From Acrasis kona (Eukaryota; Heterolobosea; Eutetramitea; Acrasida; Acrasidae): a DNA stretch of 24,263 nt. Positions within the stretch are counted from its first letter, which is position 1, and each line of letters starts with the position of its first letter. Position numbers and translations under genes: made by a program. The stretch covers positions 1 through 24,263 of the forward strand of contig JAOPGA020000041.1 in the NCBI GenBank assembly GCA_026419775.2, in the 5' to 3' direction. Shown in pieces: positions 18,334 through 24,263 of the stretch. The notes below the pieces were generated by a model that saw only the letters and a program-made list of their open reading frames with translations, had not been told where the DNA came from and ran no database searches.

Positions 18334-18392
18334 GTTTAAAAATGCGATATAAAAAGTTTTCTACTTTATTGAGTTTGTCCCTTGTGTTGTCG
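18334..18392. promoter_or_regulatory. 59-bp bidirectional promoter
   Basis: The start codons of the Ras-like gene (minus) and the small orphan (plus) are only 59 bp apart, so both promoters and 5' leaders share this AT-rich gap or overlap the neighbouring coding sequence. Confidence 0.5.
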
Positions 18393-18752
18393 ATGTCAAA
18401 CGTCTCTCAACAACTTTCTCCAATAGAATACTTTGTAAACGAACAAGCCAAGTTGATTTTGACAGAAGTTTTCAAAAGCATCATTGTAGTTCGAAGTATT
18501 AAAGATACTTTGTCGATTCGCTTCAACTCATATCAACAGGAATCTACACTACACTATTTAGGGATATTGCACGATGCAAATAAACACCTTTTGAAGAAAA
18601 CAGATGAATCTTTATATAATTTTGTTGACCCATCTTTCAATTTCAGCAACAGATGCAACACAAAGGTAATATTCAATGTCCTTTTCTTTATTCCTATATT
18701 GTTGATGTCAACATCCTACAACAAAACTAACCACCAAGTTGATTGGGATTGA
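18393..18752 (+). CDS. Small helical protein of unknown function
   Basis: The frame from the ATG at 18393 gives 119 residues; the upstream part of the open frame is excluded because it runs antisense through the Ras-like gene. I do not recognise it. Residues 8-80 look helical with heptad-like hydrophobics (IEYFVNEQAKLILTEVFKS, then STLHYLGILHDANKHLLKK), in the style of small subunits of coiled-coil complexes. At 18666 a GTAATA donor-like site follows NTK. If unspliced, the protein continues into the hydrophobic VIFNVLFFIPILLM and ends inside the opposing CNOT11 gene, a 26-bp overlap. If spliced to the AG near 18740, only LIGIE is added; that intron would be about 75 nt, longer than every other intron here. 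The 3' end is therefore uncertain. Confidence 0.5.
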   Translation: MSNVSQQLSPIEYFVNEQAKLILTEVFKSIIVVRSIKDTLSIRFNSYQQESTLHYLGILHDANKHLLKKTDESLYNFVDPSFNFSNRCNTKVIFNVLFFIPILLMSTSYNKTNHQVDWD

Positions 18753-20205
18753 ATGACAAGGACTCTAGCAGCTTATACAAGGACACTGCTTCTTTGATCT
18801 TTGCAAATTGAACAACAAAATGTCTCAAATCAACCAGAAGAGCATTATCAGCACCGCCCTCCGAAACATCAATACATTTAGTTCTAATTAACGTTTGTAC
18901 AAATACACAAGCCATTCTTACAAGCCTTCCCTGCCGCTCCGAAGAAGTAGACCTACCAGAAGACGCATCAGAACCAGAATTTTCACAACTTTGAATACAA
19001 TTTCTAACGAAAAAGTGCAAATGATTTCTATCAAGTAACTTTTCTTTAAGCAGACCATTCACAACTTCCATGGAATTCACATTAACAGGTTTCATGTCAA
19101 CAAGCACCCCTACATACTCTTCCCATTCTTCTTGACTCTGACTGTTCTTCACCACAACCAAAGCTTGAGTAGCGGCCCTCGGATTATTAAGAATCAAGTC
19201 GGCTAATCTAGTAGGCAACAATCTTTGCTTTACATGACGAGCGTTGGAGACATTTTTCATGTACATTATCAAATCATCTTCTTGGGCAGGTTTTAACTGC
19301 TTTGAAAATGCTGAAGAAAATAATTTATTATAAAGTTCATCTTGTTCATTTTTACATTCTTGATTCTTTTGTTGTCGACTCTTAATGTTCATGATGCTGT
19401 CCAGAATGGTTGTAGTTGTGGGTGTGGATGCTTCGCTTGAAAGTGGACACCAAGTGAGTAGTGACTTTAAATTATTGACTGGTAATGTGACTGGATCAAT
19501 CCAAAGGCATTCTCCAAGAGGAAGGATTGGTGGTTTGGGCCTGTGTAACTTAGGTTCGTATTGAAGTAATGGGTTTTGATGTGTGTCTTCAAACATGTCT
19601 GTTAAAATTCTTGACTCTGCTGTCCTCCACCAATCTTCAATTTGGTCACTGTTGGCTCTTTGGTGGTCTATGAGTAGGGGAGAGACTCCGTAAGAACGCA
19701 TTCCCTTGAGAGAGTCATTGCGACGATTGGATAATGTTACTTGTTCTAGTTTGGATAGCTTGGCGGCTGTTTTGGGTTCCGTTAGTAGCTTTTCAAGCCT
19801 TGTTTGGGCATCATTCCTTGTGCATTGATTATCGATGGTGTCTTCAAAAATGGATTGAAGTTGCTCTGGTTTATCCTCAGTGGTGTCATCTAGTAAGATC
19901 AGAGTCAAAGCGAATAACTTTTCGTGAAGAGATGTTGCCTCTACCAATTGTCCCACAAGTACATGGATGCAGTTCACCAAGTCCAATAAAAATAAGCATA
20001 GCATACGATCCCTTATTGATAACACGCTTCCCCAGTTCTGCATCCTCGTCTGAATGTATATAGCGATTGTTGCATGCTCATGAGAATGTGGAAAATGTGT
20101 TTTGAAGAGTTTCTTTATGCCGTTTAGAGTTTCTTGGAAAATATTCTTATTATACAACAATTCGGTACATAATACCTTGATGACTGCATCGCCACCATTT
20201 GTCAT
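18727..20205 (-). CDS. CNOT11: CCR4-NOT transcription complex subunit 11 (CNOT11)
   Basis: This is a single exon of 492 residues from the ATG at 20205 (MTNGGDAVIKVLCTELL); the frame is open slightly further but without an ATG. The C-terminal 170 residues carry the CNOT11 domain (DUF2363): LADLILNNPRAATQALVV, EEYVGVLVDMKPVNVNSMEVVNGL, LHFFVRNCIQSCE, then RLVRMACVFVQTLIR and FVVQFAKIKEAVSLYKLL. Human CNOT11 has matching segments (SMEVVNRL, HLYISNCISTCE, RLVRLVCVFLQSLIR, FCIEFSRIREAAGLFRLL). A Gly/Ser-rich loop (SGSDASSGRSTSSERQG) is inserted before RLVR. The N-terminal half is helical, as in the family, and length is close to the human 510. CCR4-NOT deadenylates mRNA; CNOT11 docks with CNOT10 on the CNOT1 scaffold. 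Confidence 0.9.
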   Translation of the reverse strand: MTNGGDAVIKVLCTELLYNKNIFQETLNGIKKLFKTHFPHSHEHATIAIYIQTRMQNWGSVLSIRDRMLCLFLLDLVNCIHVLVGQLVEATSLHEKLFALTLILLDDTTEDKPEQLQSIFEDTIDNQCTRNDAQTRLEKLLTEPKTAAKLSKLEQVTLSNRRNDSLKGMRSYGVSPLLIDHQRANSDQIEDWWRTAESRILTDMFEDTHQNPLLQYEPKLHRPKPPILPLGECLWIDPVTLPVNNLKSLLTWCPLSSEASTPTTTTILDSIMNIKSRQQKNQECKNEQDELYNKLFSSAFSKQLKPAQEDDLIMYMKNVSNARHVKQRLLPTRLADLILNNPRAATQALVVVKNSQSQEEWEEYVGVLVDMKPVNVNSMEVVNGLLKEKLLDRNHLHFFVRNCIQSCENSGSDASSGRSTSSERQGRLVRMACVFVQTLIRTKCIDVSEGGADNALLVDLRHFVVQFAKIKEAVSLYKLLESLSFNPNQLGG

Positions 20206-20286
20206 TGTGGTTGTAAAATCTTGTGCGTTTTGTAGCAAACAAAAATAATTTAATTTAATTACATGATTATATACATTGAAAGTATA

Positions 20287-22299
20287 CTAACTACTAGAGG
20301 ATCTTCTACGACAGCTATCCCAGACTCGCATTGTTTTGTCTTTTGACACCGATACTAGCCTGTTACCGTTCAGAATCAAACCAAGCACCTGATCCTCATG
20401 CGTGTCTAGTGTTCTGACGCACTCACCCTTGATCACATCCCAAATCTTTATGGTTGTATCCCAAGATGCAGTTGCGATAGTTCTTTCGGTTAATTTGACC
20501 ATTTGTTTCACAACAGATTTGTGACCCGACATGATGTTTATACATTTCCTGCCCTTGATATCCCACGTTTTGACCTTTCTATCCTCACTACCACCAGCAC
20601 TCACCAAGACGTTATTATTTAATAAGCACAAACTTGTGACACCACAATCATGGGCACTCTCAATTGTATATTCACACTCGTCTTGGTTAATGTTCCATAT
20701 CTTGATGCTTCTGTCCAGACTTCCACTGGCAAATCTCGTGTCGGATAACAAGCAAATACAATTTACATAGTTTTGGTGACCCATAAACCTTTTTACAATT
20801 TTTCCACCAGGTGGTCTGATATCCCATATTGTGATGGTGTTATCCTTTAGTGCACCCATTACATAACAACCAAAACTAACAAGAGAAGAATGACCAGCAC
20901 TATTAATGCTAACGTCATGTTGGATGGTATTAATGTTTTCACCAGTCCTCCAATCAAAAATGTTTATTATAGATTCTTTTCTTGAAGCACATGCAATCAA
21001 ATCAGTTCCAACCCGAGTCATCTCCCACACAAAATCCATACCCGGATAATTATGACCTATTCTGCGGCAAGTCTTAGCTTCTAAATTCCAGATGGATATG
21101 TAACCTCCCTTTTGGTGACTGGTAGCGACGATGTTATCAGACAAGGACAACACACACCAGATTTGTTGGTCGGACAATTGAAGATCGGTTTCAAACAATT
21201 GCAAATTAGTATCACTACCGGGAACAAGACAAGAAAAAGAAAGAAACTTTGCATTCTGTTCAAATGATTTTCTCATCAAAAGTTCATCTTTGATTTGTTC
21301 TTCTATACGTTGCATGGAGACCTCTAACACATCAATGTGATTGGTTCTACTCTGTGAATGGACCAAAATCTTTTGTAAAAAGTTAATACAAAGTTGTGAC
21401 TTGAGTTGAGGTTCAGGACTGTTAGTGATGGCTAGTTTACAAAATTCCAACAATGTTTCCTTGTCTTTGAGGGACTTGATAAACGTTTCACACAATGATT
21501 CATTGGTAGGATCTAATGTAATTGCTTCAATGATTAGTTTAATTCCTTCTTGCTTCTTGTCTACAAAGTGATACATGGGAGATAAGTTTCTGCAAACTCT
21601 TGATGCTTGAATGGGTTTGTTAATAACAACAAGGGCCTCCTTAAAGTATCTCAAATTATCAATATGATGTGGACCTGCGCTCAAGGCATCAGACAGCAAA
21701 TCAATGTTGTCCGTGATGCGCTCTCCCAGGAATAAAAGTGAATTTGAAATTGATTTGATGATGGATGATGGTTCTGAACTCTTGTGGGTCCGGACCAAAA
21801 AATCAATGTATTTGACAATAAGTCGGTTGATGCCGGCATAGTCGGACAATTGTTCGCACAGTCTCATCATTAATAAATACAAGTCTTGTCTATCGTGGTT
21901 ATATTCTGTACAAATGTCAAGGTGAGATTTGATTTGCTCCAAATCTTTATTGCTTAGAAAATCTTTATGGCGGTCAAGAAGCTTAATAATAATAGCAAGG
22001 CTACTGTCCACGTATTTTGTTTTATACTCTGTAGCCAACGTTCTAAAAACATGTACTGGGGCAATAAGTTTTGACTTTATAATAACACCTGTTAGTGGGC
22101 ATGTATCATGGCACCTTAACCAATCCTCAATTATATCTTTTTCATATAAATGACCAGTCTCTACAAGAAGTACTGGTTCATTAATAACGTCTTGTGATAT
22201 TGGGCAGCATAAGTATTCAGGTATTTCCCCTAACGATCGTAGTTTTGATAGGCGCTCATCTATTTTATGACGAACCCTAGCACCTTCCTCTATATGCAT
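20287..22299 (-). CDS. U-box E3 ligase-like protein with C-terminal seven-blade WD40 propeller
   Basis: This is a single exon of 670 residues from the ATG at 22299 (MHIEEGARVRHKID). Residues about 27-95 are a U-box: PEYLCCPISQDVINEPVLLVETGHLYEK..IEDWL....CPLTG, with the expected Pro, Gly-His and Trp positions and no zinc ligand set as in RING. Residues 100-370 are helical, TPR-like repeats. Residues about 373-670 contain seven WD40 blades, recognisable by their ends: SIWNL, NIFDW, TIWDI, KIWNI, KTWDI, KIWDV and RVWDS. It would recruit an E2 enzyme through the U-box and substrates through the propeller, marking them with ubiquitin (family inference). The end CRRRSSSS is basic and Ser-rich. It lies in tandem upstream of CNOT11 with an 81-bp gap. 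Confidence 0.9.
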   Translation of the reverse strand: MHIEEGARVRHKIDERLSKLRSLGEIPEYLCCPISQDVINEPVLLVETGHLYEKDIIEDWLRCHDTCPLTGVIIKSKLIAPVHVFRTLATEYKTKYVDSSLAIIIKLLDRHKDFLSNKDLEQIKSHLDICTEYNHDRQDLYLLMMRLCEQLSDYAGINRLIVKYIDFLVRTHKSSEPSSIIKSISNSLLFLGERITDNIDLLSDALSAGPHHIDNLRYFKEALVVINKPIQASRVCRNLSPMYHFVDKKQEGIKLIIEAITLDPTNESLCETFIKSLKDKETLLEFCKLAITNSPEPQLKSQLCINFLQKILVHSQSRTNHIDVLEVSMQRIEEQIKDELLMRKSFEQNAKFLSFSCLVPGSDTNLQLFETDLQLSDQQIWCVLSLSDNIVATSHQKGGYISIWNLEAKTCRRIGHNYPGMDFVWEMTRVGTDLIACASRKESIINIFDWRTGENINTIQHDVSINSAGHSSLVSFGCYVMGALKDNTITIWDIRPPGGKIVKRFMGHQNYVNCICLLSDTRFASGSLDRSIKIWNINQDECEYTIESAHDCGVTSLCLLNNNVLVSAGGSEDRKVKTWDIKGRKCINIMSGHKSVVKQMVKLTERTIATASWDTTIKIWDVIKGECVRTLDTHEDQVLGLILNGNRLVSVSKDKTMRVWDSCRRRSSSS

Positions 22300-23143
22300 T
22301 GACTTCTTAAATGTCAAATAATTTTGTTACAAATATTCTCCTTAAGCGGGGCTTTTGTTTTGCCGTATCGTTATTAATAATGCTAAAAATAAAGGATCCA
22401 AAATGATCCTGATCCTAATTCCTGACCGTAGAATTAATATGCCCCTCTATGATCATGTTATCAGTCTAGGGCTCCTACGACGTAAGCACTTTCGGAATAC
22501 TTTCAGTACTCTTTTTGAAATGAACATCCGTTGAAAATCAATACCTGTTGGAACGAAAGTGAAAGAAAGAGTCAAGTAGACTGGTACAGTAGGAAACCAA
22601 CTTATTATCTAAAAGTAAACAATAAAAATATAACACAGTATTTTATTTCTATCTAGGAGAAATAATGTTAGCAACACAATAAGTTAAGCAAACATATTGG
22701 TCGTATACCATTGCTACCTTTAAAACTTTATTTCACCCTTGTCCCGTAACATGCTGGCGTGGTGCTTTGAAAGATCTTTACAACAGCACTTTCAAAAATT
22801 CAAGAAGCATTCGAAAGGATGTCCAACGAAAGTATCGGAACGAAAGAAATTTCGAACTGAAAGTTAACCTTGATATGTGCAAATATACAGTGCTGTCCCT
22901 TGAGATGAAAATCTACACATCAACAATTTAGTAAAGTGTTCCTGTTTTGGTCCTCTATCTAGGCTTTGAAGGAGGAGGTTGGTAAGCTTTGAGTTTTTGA
23001 GTTAAACAAATTATATATAACAAGTTATTTCATTCAGTAAACTGCGATTATGACAGTCTGTGTTGTTTCTTCATAGGTAGGCAACTTGCTACTTCAATGA
23101 TTTGTATGAGTTGACCAATTTACACTTTTATTCACACACAAAC
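22300..23143. promoter_or_regulatory. Longest intergenic region, divergent promoters, with clustered GAAAG/CTTTC motifs
   Basis: These 844 bp separate the U-box gene (minus) and NHP2 (plus). No protein-like frame or tRNA is visible. Motifs of the type AACGAAAG recur: GGAACGAAAG at 22550-22559 and 22837-22846, and AACGAAAGT at 22552-22560 and 22825-22833. The reverse sense CACTTTC occurs near 22488 and 22786. They could be transcription-factor sites or parts of an unrecognised non-coding RNA. Confidence 0.4.
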
Positions 23144-23634
23144 ATGTCCGATAATGAGTCAGAATCTACACCAGTCACACTTAGTCCAATCGCTAACCCA
23201 TTAGTCAGTGATAAGAAGACAAAGAGAGTTTTAAAGCTCGTTAAAAAGGGTTCGTATAAACAAAAAAACATTAATCATGCTCACACCACTGTATAGGACT
23301 AAAAGTAAAGTATACTCTACGTGGAATTAAGGCAGTCAATAAGGCTATTCGTAAAAACCAGTCTGGTATTGTCATTTTGGCAGGTGATTCTGCTCCTATC
23401 GATATCATTGCACATCTTCCAGGACTATGCGAGGAAACCAAAAATGTCTCATTCGCTTTCGTTAAATCAAAACAAGACCTCGGTACAGCAGTTCTATCAA
23501 AAAGACCATGCTGTGCGGTTATGATTTTACAACCCGCTGATGGAGATGAACTTCGTAGCCTGTATGATAAAGTTGCAAAAGTTGTAAAGCGTGCTAGTTC
23601 AAAAGATGACGAGGACGAGGAGGATGAAGAATAA
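23144..23634 (+). CDS. NHP2: H/ACA ribonucleoprotein subunit NHP2 (L7Ae family)
   Basis: Exons 23144-23249 and 23297-23634 around a 47-nt intron give 147 residues. The donor is GTTCGT, weaker than the others, but it is the only one that keeps the frame. The L7Ae/Nhp2 domain is clear: LRGIKAVNKAIRKNQSGIVI, then LAGDSAPIDIIAHLPGLCEE, VKSKQDLGTAVLSKRPC and AVMIL. GDxxPID..HLP.LCE and the LG.A..KRP box are family hallmarks; the CEE/CED position and lack of a ribosomal extension favour NHP2 over Snu13 or L7a. H/ACA particles guide pseudouridylation of rRNA in the nucleolus and form part of some telomerases. The tail SSKDDEDEEDEE is acidic. It is convergent with the TPR gene, 26 bp apart. Confidence 0.92.
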
Positions 23635-23660
23635 AAACATTTTTAATTTACATTTTTTTA

Positions 23661-24116
23661 TTACATTGGTTCTTCTCCACATGAACACAATTCAATGTAG
23701 GCGACATCAAAAATCTTTTTGTAATTGACAACTAAACTTGGATTTTCGGGTTGCAAGTTCCTTGCCTTCTCAAAGTCTTCTGCTGCTTCATCGAACATTC
23801 CCAACGCCTTGTAAGCGAAAGCTCTTCTAAAGTAAGCATGTGCATTCATGGGTTGAGCCTTGATGACTTTTGTGAAATCCGAAAGTGCTTGTTGATATTG
23901 TGTCAAGTGTTGTAACGTCTTTGCTCTTTCATGATAATACATTGGAATGTCTCCTTCCTTATTGAGTTCTATTGATTTTGTAAAAGCAGCAACTGCACTC
24001 TCATGTCTCTGAATGTTGCAGTAGGACACTCCAATGTGATAGTAACTAAAAGGATTAGAATGTGAAAATGATGACATCACATACCAGTCATGTGCAAAAG
24101 AAGCGGTTGGTTTCAA
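23661..24116 (-). CDS. TPR-repeat protein, 5' end unresolved
   Basis: The last exon, 24045-23661, carries about three tetratricopeptide repeats: YYHIGVSYCNIQRHESAVAAF..SIEL, then YYHERAKTLQHLTQYQQALSDF and AYFRRAFAYKALGMFDEAAEDFEKA. The tail ELCSCGEEPM follows. A preceding exon (24116-24085, LKPTASFAHDC) joins through a 39-nt intron (GTATGT...TTTTAG, 24084-24046) and completes the loop before the first repeat. Because 39 is a multiple of three, keeping the intron only adds 13 residues and leaves an ATG at 24077 as an alternative start (138 residues). Upstream of 24116 an in-frame TAA and an AG acceptor suggest another intron, and a GTAAGT donor sits at the window edge. The gene is probably partial here. 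TPR domains bind proteins, often chaperones; no specific partner can be named. Confidence 0.65.
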   Translation of the reverse strand: MKPTASFAHDWYVMSSFSHSNPFSYYHIGVSYCNIQRHESAVAAFTKSIELNKEGDIPMYYHERAKTLQHLTQYQQALSDFTKVIKAQPMNAHAYFRRAFAYKALGMFDEAAEDFEKARNLQPENPSLVVNYKKIFDVAYIELCSCGEEPM

Positions 24117-24263
24117 CTTTTAAGGCCTTTTTTAGTATTTTTAACTTGCTTTTTTGTAATTGTTTCTATTTCTATAAAGCGCTAGTCCTCTCAGTAATAC
24201 AATTTGGCTCTCCTGCTTCTATTCTATTGAAAGTTCAATCATTTTCAATGACAATACTTACTT
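24117..24263 (-). other. Likely intron/exon remainder of the TPR gene
   Basis: On the minus strand a strong donor (GTAAGTATTG) occurs at the window edge, about 24261, and an AG comes 38 nt on (CTTTCAATAG), the normal intron size here. The following sequence can be read IEAGEPNCITERTSAL before a TAG, which is TPR-like in character. A TACTAA branch-like element lies 17 nt before the next AG at about 24117. I could not join these into one consistent frame. Confidence 0.3.

Noticed and set aside
458-24116. Interpretation as a bacterial or viral defence or biosynthetic cluster
   Set aside because: The genes are spliced, monocistronic and on alternating strands, and most are conserved eukaryotic housekeeping genes; adjacent genes do not form one system.
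24117-24180. Possible TAA-to-Gln reassignment, since reading through TAA codons gives a TPR-like sequence
   Set aside because: TAA ends RPA2, NHP2, THOC1, the hydrolase and others at the expected family lengths, so TAA is a normal stop; the pattern is better explained by an intron or chance in AT-rich DNA.

Overview
This is nuclear DNA from a unicellular eukaryote. It is AT-rich and gene-dense, with about fifteen protein genes on both strands. All three standard stop codons are used (TGA in the kinase gene, TAG in CNOT11 and the U-box gene, TAA elsewhere), so the genetic code is standard. Introns are tiny: fifteen could be placed from protein-family logic and all are 37 to 48 nt, mostly 37 to 39, with GT..AG ends. 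The mix of bacterial-style signalling domains with conserved eukaryotic RNA and replication genes suggests a free-living amoeboid protist, possibly a heterolobosean such as Naegleria or Acrasis. That placement is inference only. Two N bases mark unresolved positions, and one gene carries an apparent single-base frame break at a homopolymer.

Layout. 458-4798: two minus-strand genes, a Ser/Thr kinase-AAA ATPase of the two-component hybrid type and an orphan with an N-myristoylation signal. 5061-7112: plus strand, a longin/Ykt6-like protein whose CaaX box appears only after splicing, a decayed Kelch-repeat fossil, and a secretory-pathway alpha/beta hydrolase. 7168-9424: THOC1/Hpr1 of the THO/TREX mRNA-export complex. 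It converges, 4 bp apart, on a PhnN/guanylate-kinase-like protein with a C-terminal tail anchor. 10783-12192: a secreted PI-PLC-X enzyme with an EGF-like module and a cationic tail built from ten 11-residue repeats. 12665-14133: a Fyv7/CCDC59-like ribosome-biogenesis gene converging on a disordered Q/S/P-rich protein. 14933-15771: RPA2. 15807-17217: ethanolamine/choline phosphotransferase. 17398-18333: a Ras-like protein with degenerate nucleotide-binding motifs. 18393-20205: a small orphan overlapping CNOT11 tail to tail. 20287-22299: a U-box plus seven-blade WD40 protein. 23144 to the end: NHP2 converging on a TPR protein whose 5' end is unclear.

How the genes relate. There are no operons, and adjacent genes do not form one pathway. 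Several are housekeeping RNA genes (THOC1, Fyv7-like, CNOT11, NHP2), which may simply reflect gene density. The most unusual content lies within proteins: the 11-mer tail on the PLC, the tail-anchored PhnN-like kinase, the Asn at the Ras Ser17 position, and the intron-controlled CaaX box. I saw no CRISPR array, rRNA, tRNA, transposon or viral element.
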